From: Epiperipatus broadwayi | Taxonomy: Eukaryota; Onychophora; Udeonychophora; Euonychophora; Peripatidae | NCBI GenBank assembly: GCA_028023455.1 | Contig: JAQFVV010000031.1 | Coordinates: forward strand, 4,751,763 to 4,815,762 | Direction: 5' to 3' | Length of the DNA: 64,000 nt | Shown: piece after piece, positions 11,707 through 26,389 of the stretch | How the letters are laid out: each line of letters begins with the position of its first letter | How positions within the stretch are numbered: position 1 is the stretch's first letter | The notes under the pieces: model-generated | The model's database searches: none | What the model saw: the letters and a program-made list of their open reading frames with translations, nothing else | What the model was told of the DNA's origin: nothing | Translations under genes and position numbers: made by a program

Positions 11707-12535
11707 ATGGAAGATTATTTCATACATTTAGTCACTTATATACAGATATATTATTATGAATATATACTAAATATGATATATACATAAGGGATATACCTTT
11801 TAAGTTATATCCAAAATATCTTTTAAAGTACAATATAGTTTTACATTTTCATTTTATTTTTTTTTATTTGATATTTGTGTCTTTTATTCAATATGTTGGA
11901 TATCTTCATAATAAAAAAAGCAATACAAACTCATAAACATGCATTATTTTATATAATAGCAATGCAAACTAATGAAAATTAGACTGTCATTTTAAAATTT
12001 ATGGTGTCACTTTATAAAAAATGACACAGATTAATGAAGACAAATTGCACAATTCTATAAACAAAAAAAAACAACAATATTCTCAGATTTCATTAGCAGC
12101 AGTTGAAAGTTACTAAAGTAATTTTGAGGAATGTTATAAAGAAATCTGGATTGCTTTTGTTCTGTCATAATATTTTCAAACTCATGTGATACAAATGGGA
12201 GCTTGTACACACAAGTGATGTACAACATCTGATTTTCCCTCATCTTTATATGATAGCTCAGAAAGTGAAATTTGAGAAAAGATGATTTCCATGTTTCATC
12301 CAAATACTAATTACAATAATGGATTATTTCGAATAGAAAATGCCAATTTCAATTTATATTGCAGAAAATTGTTTGTTTTGGAAAACAAATTTATACTGTT
12401 GGCAAAGAATGAAATTGAAAATATACTGTTCTCTGTCATTTGGATAATAATTCAAATGATTTTGCATAGAAATTATCAATTTTAATTTATATCAAAAACT
12501 GTTTGTTTTTAAAATAAATTTTGAAAATTATAATG
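11707..12535. other. AT-rich intronic stretch
   Basis: Only chance frames occur (for example 12055-12303 on the minus strand). Nothing was recognised. Confidence 0.45.
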
Positions 12536-12552
12536 AAAATCATTTTGTTTGA

Positions 12553-13164
12553 GTCAAGATACTGGTGGATAGGACCAAAGCTGGTCGATTTTATAATCAA
12601 GTTTAACTTGTCCTCCTTGCCCACCAGTCACTTTTTGGTGATGCAAAGAGGATTTCGTCAATTAAGCCCCATGTGTAAACTCTGTAATATGCATGAAGAA
12701 ACACTGGAGAACATATTCTAGGCCTGCTCATACCTGAGTTGTACTAGAAACAAAATTATCGCAAGCATTTCCTCTGGCTGTGGCAATGTCCTGTCAATTA
12801 ATCAGGCAATTAAAGAAGGCAACTATGCAACTATCAGACTAGTGGCATGCCTACTACATGCCTTATGGATCACCAGGTGCCAGCATACCTTCAGACAAGG
12901 ATATAGTGATCCTTGGAGAACTTTTAAAACAATAATAATAAGCATGAAGAACAGAGATCGACTCCTTGTGCCAGAGCATCTCTTTGTAGACACATGGGCA
13001 CAGATTATCATTTGTGATGATGAGACGACATCTCAGACTATGGCAGTAAATGTTATGACAATACCACACAGATTGATTGAAAAACTTTGAACTTCTATAT
13101 GAAACTATTATAATTATCAAATGTAGCTACCTGACACTGTAAATTTTCTCTTAATAAAAAAAAA
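12553..13164 (+). mobile_element. 5'-truncated non-LTR retrotransposon 3' end with TSD
   Basis: The insert is flanked by a perfect 17-bp repeat AAAATCATTTTGTTTGA at 12536-12552 and 13165-13181, and ends in an A-rich tail after AATAAAA. It encodes the end of a non-LTR polyprotein: PMCKLCNMHEETLENIF, a stop, then ACSYLSCTRNK, i.e. the CxxC...H...C zf-RVT-type zinc binding region that follows RT, and further on ACLLHALWITRCQHTFRQGY. The TAG at 12719-12721 makes it a pseudogene. The clade is not resolved from so short a piece. Confidence 0.85.
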
Positions 13165-13181
13165 AAAATCATTTTGTTTGA

Positions 13182-15632
13182 ATAATATGTAAAAATAAAA
13201 TGTCTCCTATTTTCTTTTATTCAAATACTAATAGAAATCTCCAATAGAAATTATCAATTTTAAACTATATAAAAATCGATTTGTTCTGAAAATTATAATA
13301 ATAAAAAATTTTTGCTTGAATTTTTTAATTTTAAAATTCTAATATATAGTAAAAATTGTTTGAATTTTTTTTATTTACCTACTAATATCTTCAATGTGGC
13401 TTTGGTGACTCTACTAGTATGTAATACTCAAATCTGCTATGTAAACATCAAAATGAACAGTACCAAAGATGTCTTATTATATAGTGTAAGCTTATTTTTA
13501 TTTATAAAAAAATATTTTCATATTCTGCATCATAGCTAATGACAAATGTGTCTTTGGAAAAAAAATCTATGTTAAATTCAGGTTTCACAAAAAGTCATGG
13601 AATGGACCGATTATGAGTGTTCAGAAATAGAATAAAAAATAAATCTACATAGTTGTTTTCAAGATATAATTTAAATGACTCTTTTAACCAAATTTATTTA
13701 AGATACAAAGAGGAGATAAACAACCTTCACAGGTTGAAACTAACATGCAATATGTTTTTGAGCTAAAACTCCCTAAACTACCTATCAAAACATTTCCCTT
13801 TATTTCAAATGTACAAAAACATTAGGAATCTTATTAATAATTAACTCTTTTCCTGGTCAAATATTTCCAAACTATCATATCTATCAAGATAAAACCCTTT
13901 TACAGAATAACTTAACTGAAAATCAAGTCTTCCATATATTTTAGAAGTTATTCTTTTTTTTCTTTTTTTGGATTGATAAAAAAAGATTATTTTTTTTTTA
14001 CATAAGTTAAAAGGAAAAATTGGAAAATAGAAGCATTCCAAGATGTATGATAAAACAGATAGTTTATTATATTACTTTAAAATGCTTTCGCAAAAAATGC
14101 ATTATCGCACAAATAAAAAAGTTAAAAATATAGATAATTTATTCAGTTGTTAAAAGAATAATTACTATTTTTAAAGGATACTGTTATGTAATAATTTGTT
14201 TTCTTTTGTTATTTTTTTAATTATAATTTGTAATATATTTTTTTTACAGAACAGAATTCAAAAATAAGTTCAATAAACCATTTATCATATCATCAAAAGA
14301 GATTTACTATATAATTCCAATAGCTATAACTCCAACAGCAAAAATTCCAAAGCTCAACATACCGACTGTGAAAATGCTATCAGTTTAAAAATTCCATCAG
14401 CGTCAACAACTAAAATCTTGATAATCTAAAATCCCCAAAACATAAAATGTCAGAAGATAAATAATTTTGTATCTATTAAGAATAAAATTATGTTTGTCTG
14501 CCTAAGATGTTATTTTTGATTTTTATAAAATTTGGAAAACAACTTTTAATACAATTCTAGTTTGTAAAATTTCATACCATCATCATTCCTCCACTAACTA
14601 GAATGAAGTCTGTGAAATTGTAATATCCCAAAAGCAAAGTGCAAAAATTAATGTATGTGACTTCTTAATTGCCAAAGATAAAAATTGCAACAATGTATAT
14701 TACTGCTGCTGTAAAAGAAGAAAGTCAGAAAGTTGTAAAGGAATAAACAATAAAAGTTTGTGATGAAAATCATATTCTCAAAAATTTTGTTAGCTATAAC
14801 TACACTCTGCAAGCTAGCATAAATTTTATAGCAAAACTTATAAGTTAACTAAAGACAAGTATGAAGCAAACTAAAGACTTTCCATGCCAAATTTATTCTA
14901 TTGACTATACCAACAGTTTACTCAGAGTAACAACTATATATTCCAATTAAAATGCTCTTTACAAGGAAATAAGTTATATAAGAAAATCAGAACAGCCATC
15001 AGAATCACAAACACTTTAAGAACTTGATATACCAGATACTTTGTCTTACATTAAACAATGAATTATTTTTTATTTAAAATTTTATAATGGTAGAGGAAAG
15101 ACATTCATTTTATGACAAAAAATATACAATGTTTGTCGTATGCACTGTACTTTATAGGATAGTTTCACAACAAAACTGATATTGTCTAAATTTTGATTTG
15201 TCAATTTCTTACATTTTTAAGATTTTATCTTGTTAGAATTTTGAGCTGTGTCATCAAGATTTTAGTTGGCAGGATTTTTAGAATGTCAGAATTTTGGACA
15301 GCACTGCATAAAAACACATAATATCATTTTTTTTACTTTCTACATCATAATTAATATCCAAAATCTATAAACATAATAACAATCTACAGAAACATTTAAT
15401 TCGACATATACAACTCTCTGGGGAAATTAAAATATTATTTGCAGAATGTCAAGAATAATGCCATTTTTTCACATTCTCACACCTATAAAAATAATTTTCT
15501 GGGGTTAAATCCATATAAGAACTGCCTCAAAAATTGTCAATTAGTAGTAATTGATAATTTCTTGGTAACATCAAAGATTAAAGTATCTATATTTATATGA
15601 AATTATCTCTTCATTCCTATACTTTGATATGT
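13182..15632. other. AT-rich intronic stretch
   Basis: No supported gene. At 14340-14470 and 15180-15310 there are loosely complementary AAAATTC/ATTTTAG-rich words that might be worn ends of a MITE, too weak to call. Confidence 0.4.
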
Positions 15633-17974
<2,342 letters not shown>

Positions 17975-18474
17975 NNNNNNNNNNNNNNNNNNNNNNNNNN
18001 NNNNNNNNNNNNNNNNNNNNNNNNNNNNNNNNNNNNNNNNNNNNNNNNNNNNNNNNNNNNNNNNNNNNNNNNNNNNNNNNNNNNNNNNNNNNNNNNNNNN
18101 NNNNNNNNNNNNNNNNNNNNNNNNNNNNNNNNNNNNNNNNNNNNNNNNNNNNNNNNNNNNNNNNNNNNNNNNNNNNNNNNNNNNNNNNNNNNNNNNNNNN
18201 NNNNNNNNNNNNNNNNNNNNNNNNNNNNNNNNNNNNNNNNNNNNNNNNNNNNNNNNNNNNNNNNNNNNNNNNNNNNNNNNNNNNNNNNNNNNNNNNNNNN
18301 NNNNNNNNNNNNNNNNNNNNNNNNNNNNNNNNNNNNNNNNNNNNNNNNNNNNNNNNNNNNNNNNNNNNNNNNNNNNNNNNNNNNNNNNNNNNNNNNNNNN
18401 NNNNNNNNNNNNNNNNNNNNNNNNNNNNNNNNNNNNNNNNNNNNNNNNNNNNNNNNNNNNNNNNNNNNNNNNNN
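17975..18474. other. assembly gap (500 N)
   Basis: Exactly 500 undetermined bases, a conventional placeholder length. Open frames spanning it are artefacts. Confidence 1.
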
Positions 18475-19750
18475 TATTAAACTGTATTTTATAAAATCCA
18501 AGATGGAAGATGCAACCGTTAATTGTCCAAAAATAATTAAAGTGTTGGAAACACTGTTGTTTTAATCTGGGGAAGGTATTTTTAATTAAAGTTTTACTTA
18601 AAATAAAATGGGGATTAAGATTAAAGATTTTTTTTTTGTTATAAACATTTTTTGTCAAATCTATTTCTAATCCGGAAATAGATTTGAATTCATTTTTGGA
18701 CATTATCTTACAGTTGCATCTTTCAAAAACAATGGACAATGAAATGCAAAATTTCTGTTAGTATAAAGATTATGTTTGAGCTAGCGATAAATGAAAAGTA
18801 TTCTTCAAATATCTGGGAAGGAGTATAAAATGGGCAGATTTTAGATCACCAACAGATTAACTACTATTGAGAGAATTGATAACATGCTACACATTGCTGT
18901 AAAACTATAAATGACGTAGTAATAAGTCCACCACCCTTCTCGACCCTGTTCTTCCATGGCCATACTATTCTGCTGCCCAAGAGTGAAGTAAAAGCCCAAC
19001 CTAAGATTTTTAGAATGCTAATAGAAGCTTGCTCCCACTGAAGAACTTGATTTTATTTGCCGTGTGTGCCATAATAAATTGGACTCTTAAAATTGCAAGG
19101 TAATTTTTCAAGCCGTCACCTCAAACTAAATCTAGCCTAGCTCATCTATCAAGATTTCTTCTAATGTATTATTCAACTTTGTTTTAATCTGTAATTTTCT
19201 CTTGAGTAATTTCTATAAATTTAATTCTTTCTCATATGATCTTAACTTTCCTTAACTTTGGTGCAGTCATTTATTTATATGTATTTATTATTTGATTTAC
19301 ATATCTGCTTGCTTATTATTAATATGCCAATGTCCATCAACCTGGTGAACATAATTTCTAAAATCCTTTTTGTCTTTCAGTGAAATCTCCATTAATTAAG
19401 GTTTTTAACATTCCCTCAAAATATATTATATGATATATGTTCGCGAGTTTGTTTTTACAAATCAACATTTATGTTGGTTTTTCATAAAATTATTGTTCAA
19501 CTCTGAATAAAGTAATTTTACCTGGGGTAAATTCACCATTGAAGCTAATTAATGTTTTGAAATCTTTTAAAATGTTTTTTTAATTCTGAAAAGATGACTT
19601 ATTATTGTTTTTCTATAACTGCTCGTTTTCTTTTATTTTTCCACACTCTTAAAATATATGCTTGAATATTCTCAGTTGTTATGAAATACACGAAGGTGGC
19701 ATTGAATCATTTTAAATAGAATACAGGAAGGGGGTAAACTTTAATGTATA
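18475..19750. other. AT-rich stretch with a somewhat more complex block at 18880-19130
   Basis: The block at 18880-19130 has higher GC and complexity than its neighbours, but no open frame or known repeat end was recognised. Confidence 0.4.
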
Positions 19751-20240
19751 TTGTTTATAACTTACAAGCTTAAGAGGTAGGGTCATATGAACTACGACTC
19801 TTATTTAGACTATTTATAGTCTCTGCCTTAAGTCTTATGCAATGTTATACTGCTAAGACTACTAATATATGGTATGACTGAAGTTCTATCAGCACCATAT
19901 AGCTATTTGAGTTGGATAGCTGGGTTTGAAGACATGTAGATGTATGAAAATTTCAGATTTTCCACTCAATAGAAAACTTTTAGATAAGTGCTTGGCTTTG
20001 GGTTGGTATTTTTAGATCTAGGTCTGAACCTACCCTGACACCTCTCTGAGGAATACGAAAGCATGAAAATATGGTGAGGGGTTTGGGGGGAGTTCCTGAC
20101 AGAGATATTTTAAGTGCTGGCTCTGGTTAAGCATTTATCACAAAGCTTGTTGAGGAATTGACAATCCTCATTGTTTATAACTTATAAGCTTAAGAAATAG
20201 GGTCATGTGATCTATGACTTATTTTGACTATTTACATTCT
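19751..20240. repeat. pair of ~70-bp direct repeats 420 bp apart
   Basis: Positions 19751-19820 and 20171-20240 share TTGTTTATAACTTAYAAGCT, TAAGARRTAGGGTCATRTGA and GACTATTTA. The interval between them is GC-richer than its surroundings. The arrangement could be two partial tandem units of a dispersed repeat or short terminal repeats of an element. Confidence 0.7.
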
Positions 20241-20329
20241 TTATTATTTCTTTTAATAAAAATTATACAATATATTTCTTTTATATATATATTTAAAAGG
20301 TGTATATTGTTTTACATTTTTTCTGAGAT

Positions 20330-20379
20330 TAGCCGGTGTAATTTAAAACGGTAGGAGCCTCAGTCTAAATCCGGCACTG
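20330..20379 (-). repeat. possible hAT terminal fragment
   Basis: On the minus strand the piece starts CAGTGCCGGATTTAGACTGA, resembling the CAGxGxCGGATTTAG ends of many hAT elements. No matching second end or TSD was found. Confidence 0.3.
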
Positions 20380-20570
20380 CCTACAACTAGCCCCTTCAAA
20401 CAGAAATTTTTTACATCCGTCATACAAATTAGGGAAAAGCTTATATTTTTATTAAATATGTCCACGGTCTGCTTAAGACATACAATAATAATAAAAACAA
20501 TGATATATATATTAATCAATATTGTGATTATCTAAGTAAGTTGTCACTTTCTATGAAATTATTTACTCGC

Positions 20571-20774
20571 CTTTGCTGCCACTAATAATGTACCATTTTT
20601 GCTTACGTATTCGTAATAACAATCTAAAATACCAGCCGCCGAAATTGTAATAAAATCCATCTGGTAGCCCGGTTGCCGATAGTCTAACCAAAATGGTTTA
20701 GGCTCTCTTGTATACGCCGCAAAGGAAAATGAAAGCAAAATTAATAAAATAATAACTGAATTCATATTTATCAT
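20571..20774 (-). CDS. p24/TMED-like protein, first coding exon (signal peptide and start of GOLD domain)
   Basis: The 68-residue frame starts MINMNSVIILLILLSFSFAA, a signal peptide with cleavage likely near AAYT, then WLDYRQPGYQMDFITISAAG and DCYYEYVSKNGTLLVAAK. The pattern DFxIxxxAGxxDCYYxYVxxxGTL matches the start of the GOLD domain of p24/TMED cargo receptors, most like the TMED6/logjam group; these type I membrane proteins cycle between ER and Golgi in COPI/COPII vesicles. The Cys is the conserved one that pairs with a second Cys later in the domain. The frame reads on only 9 bp past AAK into an intron (AAG/GCGAGT) before a stop. A second in-frame Met (residue 4) could also start. Third-position G/C use is higher than in the surroundings. 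Confidence 0.65.
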
Positions 20775-20804
20775 TGTCTTTAAAAAAAAAAAAAAAGATA
20801 TTTA

Positions 20805-20812
20805 TGACGTGG
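20805..20812 (+). promoter_or_regulatory. UPRE-like TGACGTGG element upstream of the p24/TMED-like gene
   Basis: TGACGTGG, the core recognised by XBP1/ATF6-type bZIP factors in the unfolded protein response, lies 30 bp upstream of the start codon (reads CCACGTCA in gene orientation). p24 genes are secretory-pathway genes and plausible targets. A single 8-mer could occur by chance. Confidence 0.35.
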
Positions 20813-21690
20813 TGAATTTTAAACAGTCAAGCCTCGTAATTTATATGCAAACTATTACTTTTAATATATTAAATTTTCAAAAATTTAACCAATAATAGAG
20901 GTACATATTTTTGTCAATAAATGCACTAAAAAAAACTTATCATATGTACTGGGTTTTTTTTTAACTGTTATATATCTTTTTTTTTTTTTTATTGGTTTTT
21001 TATTTATTTTTTGTCATTTATTTTATAATTGTAACATGAATTGCAAATATAATCTAGATATGGCTATTTAGAGTTATAATTACAGATTTAAATAACAAAA
21101 CGAGGTTACTACTATTATTTCGATATATTTTTAGTGTTATACATATACAACATATACAAGTTTAGAATCAATTTACTGAAAAAAAAAACAGACTTGGATG
21201 TAAAAAATTAAGAATCGATTTTCAGCCAAGAAGGAAAAAACTCACATTAATCAAATAACAATAGAATTTGTGTTTCCTGGCGATCCATTTGATTCTACAA
21301 AATTACTAACTACACAAGCAACTAGCCACACAATAAATATTGTAGATATTATTATAGTGAAAAATAAATATGATTGCTTTAATATTATTTTTTCGTTCTG
21401 TGATCTTTAAAACAACTTATGTGGCTTTTCGTGGTGAATTTAAAAAGAGCACGAAAACAAATCCAAAATCAATCTTAACCGAACTCCAATGAAATATAAA
21501 AATGCTCATTTATTTAGCTATAAGCCAATAAACATCACATAACTACTACCTCTATAAAGAGACTGTAAGAATCAAAAACATTATAAGAGCACATGAGAGT
21601 TCAATCAGAAGGTAGATTCTTAAGTTATCTAATGATCTTATTAAGCTTTCAATTCTGCTATTGAATTTGTATATTAGTCAGACATTAACT
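20813..21690. other. upstream region of the p24/TMED-like gene
   Basis: Presumed promoter side. A plus-strand frame around 21226-21406 contains ITIEFVFPGDPFDSTKLL and runs about 50 codons, but it has no recognised similarity or splice context. Otherwise AT-rich. Confidence 0.35.
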
Positions 21691-21699
21691 ATAGTGATT

Positions 21700-22620
21700 C
21701 AAAGTTTATATGTGCCCATAATTTCAAAAGCTTTAAAATTCCATTTTTGAAGCAATTAAGCTCAGCAACCATGAGAATTTTAACTTTCCTAAGACTCCCA
21801 TAACATATAGAAAGATTGAATCCAGTTGGCTTTATTGTTGTATCTGGGGAAGGGAGTTGTTGCTTAAGAACATTTTTTACCTCATAATTCTTTATTGTAT
21901 AAAAAGATTTCTGATTAAATATATTCCTCAGAAATCAAATATTAATTTGAGGTGTCCTAATTATGAATCTATGTTTTGACCTGATCTACTTAGTAACTTT
22001 TCAAACAATTTTTTTGGAAGCAGCATGGCAATTGATATGTAATAGAAACCACATATAGCTTACTGTTAATATTTAATCATGCCTCCAGAAGTTCATTATG
22101 AAGACTTTTTCTCCAGAGGCTCAATAATCAGCAATAAAATGTACTAGTGCTAAGGAATCTGTTCATGAATATTTTCATCATGATCTTAAATAATGCCGAC
22201 CAGCTTTCCAAGAAGGTTGTCTTTAAAAATAAATTTAACCTTCGATAGATGAGGAAGAAAATTAAATTATGTTTTTGAATAACAAAGTGTAAGTAAGATC
22301 ATATTTCAGTCTACTTCTGCAAAAAGCTATATTTACTAAATTCATAGTATACTTCTCAAATGTTGGATAAATTAAATATTTGTGTTTGTGGTATAAGGGC
22401 CAAGGCTCCAGATATTGAAAAAATGTTCAACTTTTTATGCCTTAAGACAATTATTTTTCTGTGAATTCTTTATGGATCAAGTCAATGTCATTAGCACCAA
22501 TAAAATTCTTATACATTGTTTTTAGAAAATCAATGATGAATATATTAAGTAAAGTAGAGAAGAGAAATGAATCCTGCAGGAAAGCTATTCTGTATTTTTT
22601 TTTATTTAATATAATTATCT
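21700..22620 (-). pseudogene. possible decayed non-LTR reverse transcriptase
   Basis: Minus-strand frames contain LQDSFLFSTLLNIFIIDFLK, resembling the GxxQGSxLSPLLFNIYINDL palm motif of jockey-like RTs, followed about 10 residues later by GANDIDLI where YADDIDLI would be expected. The rest is heavily frameshifted. Several matching words in order support an RT relic, but the decay is severe. Confidence 0.4.
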
Positions 22621-23199
22621 TTTAACAATTACCAAGTAAGTTAATTGTTTATGTTTAAAAAGTTTCAAAGACTATTTTTTCAAGCAGAATCATAAGCTGA
22701 GATATATCAGTAAAGTTAATCTCAGTCTTAGTTTTGAAAACTTTTTCAGTGTGAAAAGTTAAAGATAGAAATTACTCATAATAACTTTATTCTGGTCTAA
22801 AACTCAATTTATTCTAAAATGTAGGTGATTGTAAACTATTGGCAAAATTTTCTTTGAATTCATTTTTTCAAAGAGCTTCTAAAGATTATTTATTGGATTG
22901 TTATTAGCTTTTTGCTTTTCTGCTAAATCTTTTGAATATTTTCTGTATCACTAGGATTGGTTAATAATAAAGCCAAACAATGATTTGGCTACTAAATTTG
23001 TTCAAAATTCTAAAAATATGTTACCAACTCTTGGAGATATAAGACAGTCAATAGCAAGTTCTAATTCATTAATATCTACTGGTAATAGTTAAAGGTTATA
23101 TGGAAAGGAGGTGATGTGAAGCTTATTTTATGAAATATTATTTTAAAAAGTTTGCTTTTTTTTTTTTTCCATAAAATTAAAAGTAATTGAATACAAATT

Positions 23200-24040
23200 T
23201 ATATACTAACAAGGGCAAAATTGAAAAAAAAATGAAGAAAGAGAATGATTGAGAAAAAGATCAACACTCAACTAAAGAAGATGACCATGTCAATCCAGAT
23301 GTGACAGATGTGGTAGAAAATAAAAAAAAGCAATCAACAAAGATATGAGGATAATCAAAAAAAATAGAAGAAATGCTTAGAGAAATAGTGGAAAGCAATT
23401 GACAGAGAGAAGAGAATAATCAAGAGAGAGCAGAAGAAAGTTAAAAAATGTTGTTAAAGAAAATAGAAGAAAGTAATCAACAAAGAGAAGATAATCAAAA
23501 AATATATAAAAAAAATGTTTTTAAGGAAAATAAAGAAAGCAATAGTAAATTCATATGTTGCTAAGTAAAATAGAAGTAATCAACAAGGAAAAGAACACAT
23601 TCAAAAAAGAATAGAAGAATGGGGTTAAGGTTAGGAAGAAAGACAGATGCTGAAAATAAAAATAAAAAACAACAATTGATAACATGATGCTAAAAGTGGA
23701 GGAAATTGATTAAAAAAGAAAAGAACCAAAAATCTTGTTGAAAATGAAAAAAATAATAAAGAACAGGACAAGTAAATAGAAGACATTATATGTGTGGAAT
23801 ATCATGCAATAGAAAACTGAAAGATTAGATGAAATAGTGGAGAAAAAGGACAACTGGAATTTAGTAGGACAGGATTAAACAGGAACCTGAAAAATGGAGA
23901 CTTGAAAAATATAAACGTACAAAAAGCATAAAAGCAATTCATGAAGAATTAAGTAAAAATTTGAGACAAATGGAAATTGAGAAAGAAAAGTATGTCAAGG
24001 AACCATGTAAAAAGATATTAAAGCTTAGAATTTTATATAT
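23200..24040 (+). pseudogene. RTE ORF1-like coiled-coil remnant
   Basis: Repeated words on the plus strand translate to KIEESNQQREDNQK-type heptad-rich units, at least five times with a spacing near 60 bp, then LRQMEIEKEKYVK. Long charged coiled coils of this sort precede the endonuclease/RT frame in RTE-type elements. Numerous stops and frame changes show it is dead. No endonuclease or RT follows; the element is cut off near 24040. Confidence 0.55.
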
Positions 24041-26389
24041 AAGGTGGCATTTTCATTGACAAATAGTGTTGTAGTTCTTTTAATGATGTTTTTATATCTA
24101 TCTTATGAAGTTTTATTTTTCTATTTTTTTATTGTCATCAAGAGATTTATAAGTTTTCAATGGTTCCTGAATAATTGAAAGACAAATATTTACTATAAAT
24201 AGCAATTCTGATTTTATTTCAACCTGAAATTAATTATTCTCAGTATTCTCAAAGAAGGTTCATAGCAAAAAAGAATGGATGAGATTCTATTAATATTCTT
24301 TTCAAAATGTCTCCAGCCAGATTTTTTTAAATTCCATTTTGAGATTGGAAAGATTTCTGTTTTGAAATGTAAATTCCACGTTTGATCAAATTTATTTAGT
24401 AATTCAATGGGCATTAATGAACATTTTTTGCAGAAATAAAAAATAGTATTGTCTTAATTTTCCATTTGCTTGAACAAAATTTCTTTTGATTTTATCATAA
24501 ACTACATGCAGCATGTTGTTTAAAGCAATTCTATAATAATGGAGTAGTTGTTTAATACTGACTTACATATTTTCAAAGTTTATTATAAGAATTAAAATCT
24601 TCTATTCAATATAAAATTTTTTGATAGATTCAGAAGATAAAAGTAAGATTAGTTTTTGAATATCGCATATGTATATAGCTTATTTGAATAAAGATTACTA
24701 TATTATTTGAACTATCTACAATAAAGTCACTTAATTTTCTGGAGAGTTTGAAACAAACTATGCTTGAAATATATTCAATTAAAAATTAATGTAAAGTCAG
24801 GGATATAGAATACTTGCATATTATTAAATGATAACAATTTCATGTTGTATTATAACTTTGGACAGGGTTTCTGTTTTAATGTAGATATAACTTTAATGTT
24901 TAGTTGAAATAATTTTATAAAATTTTTGATTTTAAGATTCTTTGGAAAGTATATCTAACATTTGAGGCATGCAGGATTTCTATTGTCATACAGTTGTTTT
25001 TTAGATCAGAAGATGTTCATCTATGTATGATTTCATATTTTGCAATTTATTTACAAATAAGATGGAGTCTTGTTTTCAAATAGAGATAATAATTTTAAAG
25101 CACTGATCTGCATTATATAAAAAAACTATTTACTGGAAAAGTAATTGAAATAATATAGGGTCTGCCTCCTGATATTATAACAAAAGAAATATTTTAATGG
25201 TGGAAAATTAAAAAAACAAATAAATTGAAGAATAGGAGATCTGGAAGTTATAGAATAGTTGTAGAAATGAATAATCAAATTGCTAAACAAATAAAACATG
25301 GAATATAGCCTCTAAAACTAAAAATTCTTGAATTGATTTGCAGATTTACTTTAACCTAAATTGATACTTAATATGTCATAAATTGTTATATTTAAGGAAT
25401 GTTGAAGCATTGCCCTATATAGTTTAATGCAAGTGTGGTAGACTGTGGGGTTGATGGATGTGCTCCCCGTTCTGAAAATTCTGCTATGCATATTTCTTAA
25501 TGAATTGATATATATGTTTTGATCATTTATTTATTTAGTATTGAAGTAGTTATATATTTAATACCATTTTATAATATTACAATAATGGTAAATGAAAATG
25601 TAACAAATACATTTTTATGTGATGTTATATTTACATGTATTGAATTTAAATCTGTCAGCAGGAAGAATTTTATGTATTAGTGACATCTATTTTAATATCA
25701 ACTCACTTCTGCAAATGATTTTAAATTATATATTTTGATGTAAGCACACACTCATGAGAGTTATTACATTATGAATTAAAAAATATCAATGAATTTTGAA
25801 TTCTAAAATAAGTTGTTTTAATATTATTATTTATCTTCACCTATCTCTTATTATTGTTATTAAAATCTGATCGAGTAATAAATCTAGACAAATATATATA
25901 TTATATATGTGTACTAAAACAATTTTTTAATTTATTATTGCATTATTTATTTTTGTCCATATATTCTTATGGAATATAATTTTTAATTTTTATTATAGTT
26001 TAAATGTTTTTAATATATATATTAAATAAACTAATCAATGTTATATATTTTTTATTTTTTTTATTTTACATAACTTAATGAAAAAATAAGTAGTTTTTTT
26101 TTTGTATTGACTAGATATTTATTAAAATTTTATTAATATCTCAGATGATTTTTTAAAAGCCCATTAGACGTTTAATATAATAAGTATTAATAGAAAATAT
26201 GTGAGGTGCTTTTTTATCTTTGTCCTTATGTTTTAATAAACTATTAAAAAGTCTGACTCACCACTTAATATCTGTTCTTTTCTTTGGATTTGGCAAAACA
26301 CAATTCACTTGAAGAGAATTTTTGAATTATTTTGCAATAGAATTTTAACAGATTGAACAACTATACTGAAAGTCTTTACCTTGTATGTA
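24041..26389. other. AT-rich stretch without recognisable features
   Basis: Only low-complexity chance frames. A small GC-richer patch at 25430-25490 has no recognised identity. Confidence 0.45.

Noticed and set aside
14340-15310. Possible MITE with AAAATTC/GAATTTT-rich ends
   Set aside because: Complementarity is scattered and of low complexity; no defined ends or TSD.
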